The position numbers and the translations under genes were made by a program. A stretch of DNA of 64,000 nt, from positions 2,968,001-3,032,000 of the forward strand of contig NZ_CP026363.1 in NCBI RefSeq assembly GCF_004117055.1, in the 5' to 3' direction. The notes below the pieces were generated by a model, which searched no databases, was not told where the DNA came from, and saw only the letters and a list, made by a program, of their open reading frames with translations. Of this stretch, positions 45,098 through 54,050 are shown piece by piece; position 1 is the first letter of the stretch, and each line of letters starts with the position of its first letter. Origin of the DNA: Brevibacillus agri. Its GTDB lineage: Bacteria > Bacillota > Bacilli > Brevibacillales > Brevibacillaceae.

Positions 45098-47504
45098 AGT
45101 CTACAACGCGAAGCTTCACAATCTGAAAAACATCACCACGACGATTCCGAAGCATCAGTTTATCGTCGTCACGGGAGTTAGCGGCTCGGGGAAATCCAGC
45201 TTTATTTTCGACACCTTGCACCACGAGGGGCAGCGGATTTACTTGGAGGCGCTGGGCATCGCGCACGATGTCCTGCACTACGACTCGTTTGACATGATTC
45301 AGGGACTCAGCCCGACGATTGCCGTGCAGCAGCGAACTGTCAGCAATCTGAATCCGCGCTCGGTCGTCGGCTCCGTCACCCGCATTTTGAACCTGCTGGC
45401 GATCATTTACGCCCAGGAAGGACAGCGGGCAGGCAAGGAGATAGCCTCGCACCAGCCAGACGAATTTGTGCCGGGGCTGTTCATGTTTAACTCCCCGCAT
45501 GGCTCATGCCCGGCCTGCGGCGGCAGGGGAAGTGTCGTCGAGGTAAACGTCGAGAAAATTTTGCCGTCGGAGCGCGAAACGATTGAACGGTGGCATCAGT
45601 TCGCCTACCAGTTCCCGCACGCGAAAAAAGAGGAAAAGGAGTACGTGTACAAGCGCCTCGATAATTTCAGCAAACATTTTCAGGTGAGCGCGGACACGCC
45701 TTTTGCCGAGTTGCCGCCGGAAGCGAAGGAAGCGTTTTTGCATTATCGGCCGAAGCGGACGCAGAGCAAAGGCCACCTGATTTTTTACGGAGTCACTGTC
45801 GTCATTGAAGAAAAGCTGAAAAAGATCAATCTGCAGCAATTTCCCGATCTGCAGACGACGCGGCCGTGCACGAGATGCCAAGGGTTCCGGCTCGGGCCAA
45901 AAGCGCTCTCGATTACGATTGGCGACAAGCATATCGGACAGCTTTGCCAGATGAATGTCAGCGACCTGGCGGCATTTCTCCGCCACTACCAGACAGCGCG
46001 GCCGCATACCCCGTTTATTGCCCACTTGCTCGGAGAGATTTTGCGCAAGCTGGATTGCCTCGAAACGGTCGGCTTGTCCTATCTGAACCTGTATCGCGAA
46101 ATCCCGACGTTGAGCGGAGGGGAGACACAGCGGCTGCACATCATGTCTCACCTGTCGGCAAAGGTCGATTCGATCATCTACATTTTTGACGAGCCGACCG
46201 CCGGGCTGCACGAAAAAGAAAAAGAAAAGATCATCGAAAGCTTCCATCGGCTAAAGCAGCAAGGCAACACGGTCATTGTCGTGGAGCACGATGAAAGCGT
46301 CATCAAGCACGCCGACTACATCATGGACTTCGGCCCTTTGGCTGGCCAACTCGGCGGCTCTATCGTCTACCAGGGGAGCTACGCCGGCTTTCTCCAGTCG
46401 CGCGAATCAATCACGGCCCAGTATTTGCGGAAGAAAAAGCACCCGCCAAAAGAATACGCAAGCGGCGTGGACGCATCCGCTCCCAAGCTGTCGATTTGCA
46501 ACGCGCGCACGAACAATCTGAAAAACATCGACGTCGATCTTCCTTTGCGTGCCATCGTCGGCATCAGCGGGCTGTCTGGCAGCGGCAAAAGCTCGCTGGT
46601 GATCGACACGCTTATCCCTAAGCTTCAAGCAGCGTTGAAAGCAAAAGCGGGCAAGCAAAAGCAGTTGCTGGAGGAAGAAGAGCACGACAGCGATTACGCC
46701 CATGCGCACGCCGATGCCCGGCTGGAAGGCGCGGAAAACGTCGATGGCTGCATCGTCGTCACGCAGAAGCTGGCGCGGCGCCATGAAAACTCTTGCGTCG
46801 CCACGTTTTTGGGGGTGTGGGACCACATCCGGCAACTTTTTGCCGCGCAGGAGGAGGCCATCGCCCGGCAGTTTACGCGCAGCTCTTTTTCGTTCAACTC
46901 GACAGGCTCGTGTCCGGTTTGCAACGGAAACGGGCAGATCAAAAGATGGCTCGGGCAGTTGACGTTCAGCGATCCGTGCCCTTCCTGCCGCGGCAAGCGA
47001 TTCAAGCAGGAAGTAATGCAGGTTCGCTACAAAGAGCGCACGATCTCCGACATTTTGGAGATGTCGATTTCCGAAGCGCACGCGTTTTTCTCTGACCACG
47101 CCAAAATCAGCAAGATGCTCGGCACGATCGAGGAACTCGGCATGGGCTATATTCTCATCGGGCAAAGCCTGACGACGTTGAGCGGGGGAGAAGCCCAGCG
47201 GCTGAAACTGGCGCGTGAGCTGGGAAAAAGCAGCAAGGGAAGCTTTCTGTACATTTTGGACGAACCGACTGTCGGCCTCAGTTACTACGACACGGAAAAA
47301 CTGCTGGTCATTCTCGGCAAGCTGATCGCCAGCGGACATTCCGTCCTGCTCATCGAACACGATCCGTACGTGCTGTCTTACTGCGACTATTTGATCGAGC
47401 TTGGGCCAGGCGCGGGGCACAAAGGCGGCGAGGTCATCGCCAAGGGAACGCCGGAAGAGATCAAGCAGTTCGCTTGCTCGATGATCGGTCCGTTTTTGGA
47501 CTAA
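45087..47504 (+). CDS. UvrA-like ABC ATPase, probable self-resistance protein
   Basis: 805 residues, shorter than housekeeping UvrA (about 950) and close to the DrrC/UvrA2 drug-resistance group. Two ABC cassettes are complete: Walker A GVSGSGKSS and GLSGSGKSS, signatures LSGGETQRL and LSGGEAQRL, Walker B IFDEPTAGLH and ILDEPTVGLS. Cys pairs consistent with zinc modules are seen (CPACGGRG, CTRCQG, CPVCNGNG, CPSCRGKR). Such proteins remove DNA-bound drugs or detect drug-damaged DNA in producers of DNA-binding antibiotics. GTG 45087 is preferred with GGAG five bases upstream. Its place in the middle of the cluster supports a resistance role over general repair. Confidence 0.9.
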   Translation: MHIEVYNAKLHNLKNITTTIPKHQFIVVTGVSGSGKSSFIFDTLHHEGQRIYLEALGIAHDVLHYDSFDMIQGLSPTIAVQQRTVSNLNPRSVVGSVTRILNLLAIIYAQEGQRAGKEIASHQPDEFVPGLFMFNSPHGSCPACGGRGSVVEVNVEKILPSERETIERWHQFAYQFPHAKKEEKEYVYKRLDNFSKHFQVSADTPFAELPPEAKEAFLHYRPKRTQSKGHLIFYGVTVVIEEKLKKINLQQFPDLQTTRPCTRCQGFRLGPKALSITIGDKHIGQLCQMNVSDLAAFLRHYQTARPHTPFIAHLLGEILRKLDCLETVGLSYLNLYREIPTLSGGETQRLHIMSHLSAKVDSIIYIFDEPTAGLHEKEKEKIIESFHRLKQQGNTVIVVEHDESVIKHADYIMDFGPLAGQLGGSIVYQGSYAGFLQSRESITAQYLRKKKHPPKEYASGVDASAPKLSICNARTNNLKNIDVDLPLRAIVGISGLSGSGKSSLVIDTLIPKLQAALKAKAGKQKQLLEEEEHDSDYAHAHADARLEGAENVDGCIVVTQKLARRHENSCVATFLGVWDHIRQLFAAQEEAIARQFTRSSFSFNSTGSCPVCNGNGQIKRWLGQLTFSDPCPSCRGKRFKQEVMQVRYKERTISDILEMSISEAHAFFSDHAKISKMLGTIEELGMGYILIGQSLTTLSGGEAQRLKLARELGKSSKGSFLYILDEPTVGLSYYDTEKLLVILGKLIASGHSVLLIEHDPYVLSYCDYLIELGPGAGHKGGEVIAKGTPEEIKQFACSMIGPFLD

Positions 47505-47569
47505 ACGGCACGCTTGCTTGCAGCCATGCCTGAAAAATCATGATTCGAAACGGAAAAGAGGAGATGCTT

Positions 47570-48670
47570 GTGGAGAGCGTAACGCTGCCAGTCGTCCAGC
47601 CGCCGATTTTCGGCTATCAATTTTTTGCCTTTCCTCTATGTATCGTCTTGCAGGACAAAAGAAGCCTGCCCTGGCTGTACAGCAATTTTATCCAGGTGTG
47701 CTTCGACAAGCGCCCTGATCCGCCTGTTCCGTTTACGTTTTACATTCACGACTATACGTTGAACCCATGGCTGCACGTCGAGCATTTGCAAAGGGGCACG
47801 ATGAACATCGTCCAAAGGAACATCGTCGAGTTTGTCCGCGATTGCCTCCTGGACGGCTACTATGTGTACCTGAATGTCGATGAGTACTACATTCCCGAGC
47901 GCGCCGTCTATCAAAAAAGCCATCTCTCCCACGATGTGCTGGTGCACGGCGTCGATCTGCAAAACGAAACGTTTCAATTGCTGGGCTTTACAGACAAGCA
48001 GATGCTCGCCACCACGAGCGCGTCTTTTCAAGCGTTTGCGCAGGCGTATGACAGCATCGCCCGGATCGACCACCAGGCCATTTGCAATCGCATCTATTTG
48101 TACAAAATCAAGGAAACGGGGGCGTATGCGTTTGATTTGGCATTGGTGCAGGAAACGCTGGAAGAGTATTTGACTTCCGGCAATACGTCCAGCAGATTTC
48201 GCATGGTCGCCAACCCGTGGGATCATTGCGCCTACGGTTTGGATACATATCGTTGCCTGCAAGACTATTACGAACGCTTGCTTGCGGGCAAGGCAGGCTT
48301 CGACGTGCGCCACGTCCACAGCTTATGGGAGCACAAAAGCTTGATGGTCGCCCGGATCAAATACATGCAGGAGCACACCGACTATCTCGACTCGCCCGAC
48401 CGGCTTCATGCGGCGTATAGCGAAATCGAGCGCAAAGCGCGGAACGCGCGCAACTTGACGCTCAAGTTTTACATGCAGCAGGAGGAGGCGACGCTGCATA
48501 AAATCATGCGCTACCTGGAAGGCGGACGAGATTCGGTCCGCGCTGGCACAACATTCGGGCTTTGGCGAAAAGCGAAGATCGCGTGCTGGTCCACGTGCAG
48601 TTGCCAGAAGCCTACCGGAATGATTTTGCCTGGTACGACTTTCATCCGGCCTTGCTCGACACAGGGTTGA
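47570..48670 (+). CDS. C39/BtrH-like protein 1, 3' end fused out of frame into a PKS gene
   Basis: About 366 residues, related in layout to the protein at 58826: a GYYVYLNVDEYY strand pair, a VLVHGVDLQ segment with the His of a papain-like or BtrH fold, and a helical C-terminal half. BtrH and its relatives act as acyl transferases with Cys-His-Asp; here the Cys is uncertain and the Asp partner is not obvious, so the site may be degenerate. Homology to the paralogue ends near LKFYMQQEE ... RYLEGG (about 48520). Beyond that the frame reads meaningless sequence overlapping a PKS dehydratase in another frame. GTG 47570 has GAGGAG six bases upstream; ATG 47540 or 47564 are alternatives. Confidence 0.65.
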   Translation: MESVTLPVVQPPIFGYQFFAFPLCIVLQDKRSLPWLYSNFIQVCFDKRPDPPVPFTFYIHDYTLNPWLHVEHLQRGTMNIVQRNIVEFVRDCLLDGYYVYLNVDEYYIPERAVYQKSHLSHDVLVHGVDLQNETFQLLGFTDKQMLATTSASFQAFAQAYDSIARIDHQAICNRIYLYKIKETGAYAFDLALVQETLEEYLTSGNTSSRFRMVANPWDHCAYGLDTYRCLQDYYERLLAGKAGFDVRHVHSLWEHKSLMVARIKYMQEHTDYLDSPDRLHAAYSEIERKARNARNLTLKFYMQQEEATLHKIMRYLEGGRDSVRAGTTFGLWRKAKIACWSTCSCQKPTGMILPGTTFIRPCSTQG

Positions 48671-51600
48671 ATGCCGTGACGATGTTTGTTCTATCAGACC
48701 TGTACCTGCCTTTTTCCTTCAAGCGGATGAGCTTTTACAGCAACATGCCTGCTTCTTTTTACAGCTATTTGCAGCAAAGAGAAGCGCGCGGCGACAGCCG
48801 GGAGACGGTTTCCTACGATATCAGCCTGATCGACGAGCAAGGGAACGTGTTTGCCGAGGTCGAGAACTACACGTTGAAGCGCGTCTCTCTGGCGATGGTC
48901 GCGCACGATTTGTTTTATCAGATTCGCTGGGTAAAAGCTCCGTTGGAACAGCGTGGAGAGGTCGACGCAGGCAGCGTGCTGTTGTTTGGCGGCAGCGACA
49001 GCGGAAGTGGAAGCGGAACGGTGCGGGAGCTGATTCAGGAATGGGAAGCGCGCGGCGTCGAGCTGATTCAGGTCGCTTACGGTGACGGCTACCGCAAAGA
49101 ACGGGAAACGAAGTACGTGGTAGGACACGCGGAAGCGGATTATGAACAGCTTTTCGCCGACTTGCAAGGGCGAGGCATCAGCCGGATTGTCCATGCGTAT
49201 GCGCTGGATGAACAGCGTGCCGCTCCCAGCCTCGGCCGCTTGCAAGCAACGCAAGCCCGCACCGTCCGCAGCCTGTTTTCGCTGGTGAAATCGCTGGTGC
49301 AAGCCAAGTACAGACAGGAGATCGAGCTGGTCATACTGGGCAGAAATGGCTGGGAAGTGACAGGCAGCGAACCAGAGCTGGAGCCGTGCTACACGGCGTT
49401 GTTCCAGTTAGGAAAAGGAATCAACGCAGAGTATCCCCATCTGAAATGCCGAAGTATTGATCTCGACGAAGCGACGGACGGCGGCAGCCTTTTCGCGGAA
49501 ATCTACGGTGCAACCGACGCGTATCAGGTCGCCTACCGCGGTCAGGAGCGGTATGTCGAAGAATTTGCCCGCTGCCCGGTAGAAGAGTCTGAGTCTGTAC
49601 AGCCGCTGGAGCTGCAAGAGGACGGGCTGTATCTGATTACCGGAGGCACGGGCGGAATCGGGCTGGAAATCGCCAAACATCTTGCCTCCCGCAAAAAAAT
49701 TCGCCTTGGCTTGCTTAGCCGCAGCACACTTCCGCCGCGCGAAGACTGGGCGGCAATCAAACGGCGCGAAACAGAAGCAGACAGCAAAACGCGCCGCATC
49801 ATCGACAGTGTGGAAGAAATCGAACGGTCGGGCAGCAGCGTCACCGTCTGCGCGTGCGATATCACCGACGAGCAGCAGTTGGCGGCCACGTTGCAGCAGC
49901 TTCGCGAGGCGTGCGGCCCGATCAAAGGGGTCATTCACGCGGCAGGCGTGGCGGGCAGCGGATTCCTATTCACCAAAACATGGGCAGAGTTCGCGCAGGT
50001 GACCAAACCAAAAATCGAAGGCAGCTACTTGCTGTACAGCTTGCTGGAGGAACGCCCCGACTTTTTCGTGCTGTTTTCCTCGATCGCAACGGTCGAGGGC
50101 AGTCCGGGGCAGGGCGATTATGTGGCGGCGAACGGCTACCTCGACGGCTTTGCCTCTTACTTGCGTCAGCAAGGGATTCGCGCTACGACGATCAACTGGA
50201 CCGCGTGGGCAGAAACCGGGATGGCGGCCGACTATGGCGTGACAAACGGCAACGCTCTGTTCAAGCCACTGAAAACGGCGCAGGCCGTCCAGGCATTTGC
50301 CAGTCTGCCAGACGTTCCGCGCGTAGTCGTGGCAGATGTACGCTTCGAGCAGCTCCACGCCTCGCCGGACAAGCGCTTCCCGTTGCAGCTAGTCGCTGGT
50401 CTGCGCGGAAACGTCGCGGAGCGAGCCGCAGCGGCCGCACCTGGTGAAGCTTTCCCTCTCGACGTGCCGATTGACGGCAAACCGCACGACGAGCTGACCG
50501 CTACCGAAAAACAACTGGCGCAGGTGTGGGCAAAAACGTTTGGCCTCTCCGAGATCGACCTGCAAAAAAGCTTCTACGAAGTCGGCGGCGACTCGATTAT
50601 CGCGACGCAAATGGCGAATGTGCTGAACACGCACCTGAACAAGCCGATCACGATTGCGGAAATCTTTGAATTTCCGACCATCCCCGAGCTGGCGACTTAT
50701 TTGGACGCAAACGTGCTGCCTGCGCAACCCGCAAGGCAGGAAGCGACAGCCGAGCCACATGACGGGCACGATCTGTCCAAGGCGCAATACCGGATCTGGT
50801 TTTTGCAAAACTACGATCCGCAGACGACAGCCTATCATTTGCCTGTCGTCAAGCAATTGCAGCTCGCCATTGATCTGGACGTGCTGCAGCAAAGCCTGGA
50901 CATGCTGACCCGGCGCCACGCCTCGTTGCGCACCGTCGTCCAAACTGTCGCTGGCGTACCGAAGCAGTTCATTTTGCCGGATTGGCAAAACGTCATCCAG
51001 TTTCGCGACTACAGCCATGAACCGTCCGGCGCAGAAATGTCGGCCCGACGACTGGAGGAGCAAAATGCGACTCCGTTTGATTTTGCGCAGCCGCTGTTCC
51101 GCATGGAGCTGCATCGTCTGGCTGCTAATGAGCATCGCCTTTACGTCAACATGCATCACATCATTTCGGACGGCTGGAGCGTCGGGCTGTTTTTCCGGGA
51201 GCTGATGGCGCTGTATGAGCGCATCCGCTCGAAGCAGCCCGTCCAGTTGCCAGCCGTGACGTTGCCCTACAGCGATTGGGTCGAGCAGGAGAAAAAGTGG
51301 CTCGCGTCGGAAGAGTTCCGGCACATGGATCGGTACTGGACAAGCGAGCTCATCAAACCGCTGCCAGTGCTGAATTTGCCGACCGATTTTGAGCGGCCGC
51401 CCTCTCTCGTCTACGACGGCAGCTACATCAAATTCACGGTGTCCAAAGAAAAAACCGAACAGTTGCGCCTGCTGGCGAGAAATCGCTCCACGACTCTTTA
51501 CATGACGGTTTTGGCCGTCTATTTTCTTTTCCTGCACAAAATCAGCCAGGAGGAGGACATCATCGTCGGATTTCCGGTGTCCGGCAGGGAGCGGCAAGAG

Positions 51601-54045
51601 TGGGAAAATGTCATCGGCCTGTTCATGAACATGGTTTGCATCCGCCTCGATTTTCGCGGACTTTCCCGCTATGACGAAGTGTTGGAGGCGGTCAAGCAAA
51701 AATGCGTCCGAGCCTATGCCAACGGGCGCTATCCGTTCAACACGCTGGTGGAAAAGCTGAACCCGGAGAGGGACCAGAGCCGGACGCCGATCTTCTCCAC
51801 GATTTTTCAGCTATACGACAACGTCCCGCAAGATAACGACCGGATCAGTCTCTACGACCTGAGCTGCATTTGCAAAATGGAGCAGGAGCAAATGGAAGTG
51901 CGAATGGAGTACAAAACGACGCTGTTTGCCGAGGCGACCATCCGGAAATACGCCGACTATTTTTCGTTTTTGCTCGACCAGGTGATCGACCATCCGGCGC
52001 AAATGCTTGGGCGCTATGAGCTGCTGGATGCCGAGCAAAAGGCAGAAGTGCTCGGGCAAAATCCGACGCCTGTTGCGCTGGACGCTCCCGACGAGGTACA
52101 CCGCCTGTTTGCAGCGCAAGCCAAGAAACAGCCCGCGCAGACCGCCGTCGTTTTCGAGGGAATGCGCTTGACCTACCAGCAACTGGATGAGCGCTCCAAC
52201 AAGTTGGCCGCCTTCCTGCTGAAAACGAGCGCCGAGGAATCGCAGGAGCCGATCGGCGTCTATTTGCCGCGCGGTATCGAAATGATCGTCGCGCTTTTGG
52301 GCATTCTCAAGGCTGGACGCCCGTATGTGCCGTTGGACGTCGATTTTCCGAGCGAACGCATCGCCTACATGATTCAGCACAGCCGGATCAAAACCGTTTT
52401 GTCGGAGCAAAGCGTCATTCCGATGCTGGAAACGATCGCTGGAACTCATCTGGAAGCGGTGGTCGATTTATCAGGCGATGTGCTCCTGGCAGAAGCGGTA
52501 GGGCATCTTCGCTATTACGGGGACGCGCATATTCGCAACCAGCCCGCCGCACCTGTGACAGCGCCGCCATCCGAGCTGATGTACATCATGTACACTTCCG
52601 GCTCGACTGGCACGCCAAAAGGCGTCATGGTGACCCAGCAAAACGCGCTGCACTACCTTTTGTGGAGTCAGCAGCAATTTCAACTGCGACCTGGGCGCAA
52701 CATGATGCTGGTCACTTCGATCAGCTTTGACATTTCTGTGTTTGAAATTTTTGGCTGCCTGACGAGTGGAGCTACCTTGCATATCATGCCGTCGGAGCGG
52801 CTGCGCGACCCTGCTTTGCTGTTTGCCTATCTGGAGGAACATCCGGTCGACGTGTGGCATTCCGTCCCGACTTTAATAAGCCAATTCATCCTTGGCCTTG
52901 CTCAGCAGGACGAACAGCGGTTGGCGTGCTTGCGCCAGTTCGAAACCGTCCTCGTTGGCGGCGAAGCGTGGGGCCCTGCCTTAGCCAGCGAGATTGCCCG
53001 CTATTTCCCTGCCGCCAAGCTGTACAACTTGTACGGACCGACAGAAGCGACGATCTGGGCTACGTGTTGCGAAGTGAACAGGGAGCTTGCAGGCAAAGCG
53101 GTCGTTCCGCTCGGCCGTCCGCTCGGACATAACCAGGTCTACATTTTGGACAAAGACGGAAACTTGTGCGGCCCCGGCGTGCCCGGCGAAATTTGCATTA
53201 GCGGCCCTGGCGTCACCCCCGGCTACTTCCGTGACAAAACGAAGACCGAGCAAGTGTATCGCCTGCACCCGTTTACCGATCGGATCGTCTACCATACCGG
53301 AGACTTGGGCAAATACGGGACCGATGGACAGCTTGAATATATTTCGCGCAACGACGGCATGGTCAAAGTCAGAGGCTACCGGATCGAAACAGGGGAAATC
53401 GAACACAAACTCGCAAGCGTCCCGGGCGTCACGTCAGTTGGCGTCGTCGCGGTCAAGGAAGGCGAATCGAACAAATTGACCTGCTACTATACGTCGACCT
53501 GCGACATTGCCGCTTCGGAATTGCAGGAATCGCTGCGCAAAGCGTTGCCTGCTTACATGATCCCGGCCCGGTTTGTGCGCCTGGAGGCGATGCCTGTCAC
53601 CTCCAACCAAAAACTGGATCGCAAAGCGCTGCAAGCGATGTCGCTCCCGGCTGAATCCACAGAGCAAGGCGAGCTGCAAGCCCCCGGAAGCGAAGTGGAA
53701 ACGTTCCTGGTTCAGTTGTGGCGCGAGCTGCTCGGTGTGGAACAGGTCGGGACGAGGCAAAACTTTTTCGATCTCGGCGGAAACTCGCACCTGATCGTCC
53801 GCATGCAAGCCCGAATCGAAGAGAAATACCCGCAAAAAATCAAAGTGATGGATTTGTTCGAATGCAAAACGATCAGTGCCATGGCCCAGCATATCGAGAG
53901 AAGCCAGCCAAACCGAGGACGGTCGGGCGCGAAAGCGGAAGGGCAGCCAAACGACAATGAAATCGGCGACATTTTGCAGCTATTGGACGAATTTAGCGAG
54001 GGAGAGGCGTCGGTGGAAGACATCCTGAAAAAATTAGGAGAGTAA
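48562..54045 (+). CDS. PKS-NRPS missing its KS: [half DH]-KR-ACP-C-A-PCP
   Basis: 1827 residues from TTG 48562, but homology to a dehydratase begins in frame at about 48529 (FGPRWHNI), with no start codon or ribosome site. Only the second hot-dog of the DH is present (FHPALLDTG with the active Asp). The N-terminal half with the catalytic His and the whole KS are absent. After that come KR (49620-50230; TGGTGGIG, DYVAANGY), ACP (GGDSIIA), C (50770-52020; HHIISDGWS), A (52080-53640; TSGSTGTPKG, HTGDLG), PCP (GGNSHLI) and a docking tail. The A code reads DIFHLGLIW, nearly the same as in the protein at 33160, so both probably load the same amino acid. Confidence 0.82.
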   Translation: MAKSEDRVLVHVQLPEAYRNDFAWYDFHPALLDTGLNAVTMFVLSDLYLPFSFKRMSFYSNMPASFYSYLQQREARGDSRETVSYDISLIDEQGNVFAEVENYTLKRVSLAMVAHDLFYQIRWVKAPLEQRGEVDAGSVLLFGGSDSGSGSGTVRELIQEWEARGVELIQVAYGDGYRKERETKYVVGHAEADYEQLFADLQGRGISRIVHAYALDEQRAAPSLGRLQATQARTVRSLFSLVKSLVQAKYRQEIELVILGRNGWEVTGSEPELEPCYTALFQLGKGINAEYPHLKCRSIDLDEATDGGSLFAEIYGATDAYQVAYRGQERYVEEFARCPVEESESVQPLELQEDGLYLITGGTGGIGLEIAKHLASRKKIRLGLLSRSTLPPREDWAAIKRRETEADSKTRRIIDSVEEIERSGSSVTVCACDITDEQQLAATLQQLREACGPIKGVIHAAGVAGSGFLFTKTWAEFAQVTKPKIEGSYLLYSLLEERPDFFVLFSSIATVEGSPGQGDYVAANGYLDGFASYLRQQGIRATTINWTAWAETGMAADYGVTNGNALFKPLKTAQAVQAFASLPDVPRVVVADVRFEQLHASPDKRFPLQLVAGLRGNVAERAAAAAPGEAFPLDVPIDGKPHDELTATEKQLAQVWAKTFGLSEIDLQKSFYEVGGDSIIATQMANVLNTHLNKPITIAEIFEFPTIPELATYLDANVLPAQPARQEATAEPHDGHDLSKAQYRIWFLQNYDPQTTAYHLPVVKQLQLAIDLDVLQQSLDMLTRRHASLRTVVQTVAGVPKQFILPDWQNVIQFRDYSHEPSGAEMSARRLEEQNATPFDFAQPLFRMELHRLAANEHRLYVNMHHIISDGWSVGLFFRELMALYERIRSKQPVQLPAVTLPYSDWVEQEKKWLASEEFRHMDRYWTSELIKPLPVLNLPTDFERPPSLVYDGSYIKFTVSKEKTEQLRLLARNRSTTLYMTVLAVYFLFLHKISQEEDIIVGFPVSGRERQEWENVIGLFMNMVCIRLDFRGLSRYDEVLEAVKQKCVRAYANGRYPFNTLVEKLNPERDQSRTPIFSTIFQLYDNVPQDNDRISLYDLSCICKMEQEQMEVRMEYKTTLFAEATIRKYADYFSFLLDQVIDHPAQMLGRYELLDAEQKAEVLGQNPTPVALDAPDEVHRLFAAQAKKQPAQTAVVFEGMRLTYQQLDERSNKLAAFLLKTSAEESQEPIGVYLPRGIEMIVALLGILKAGRPYVPLDVDFPSERIAYMIQHSRIKTVLSEQSVIPMLETIAGTHLEAVVDLSGDVLLAEAVGHLRYYGDAHIRNQPAAPVTAPPSELMYIMYTSGSTGTPKGVMVTQQNALHYLLWSQQQFQLRPGRNMMLVTSISFDISVFEIFGCLTSGATLHIMPSERLRDPALLFAYLEEHPVDVWHSVPTLISQFILGLAQQDEQRLACLRQFETVLVGGEAWGPALASEIARYFPAAKLYNLYGPTEATIWATCCEVNRELAGKAVVPLGRPLGHNQVYILDKDGNLCGPGVPGEICISGPGVTPGYFRDKTKTEQVYRLHPFTDRIVYHTGDLGKYGTDGQLEYISRNDGMVKVRGYRIETGEIEHKLASVPGVTSVGVVAVKEGESNKLTCYYTSTCDIAASELQESLRKALPAYMIPARFVRLEAMPVTSNQKLDRKALQAMSLPAESTEQGELQAPGSEVETFLVQLWRELLGVEQVGTRQNFFDLGGNSHLIVRMQARIEEKYPQKIKVMDLFECKTISAMAQHIERSQPNRGRSGAKAEGQPNDNEIGDILQLLDEFSEGEASVEDILKKLGE

Positions 54046-54050
54046 CGCTT

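Noticed and set aside
45087..47504. Housekeeping uvrA
   Set aside because: Too short, located inside the cluster with overlapping neighbours, and not next to uvrB.
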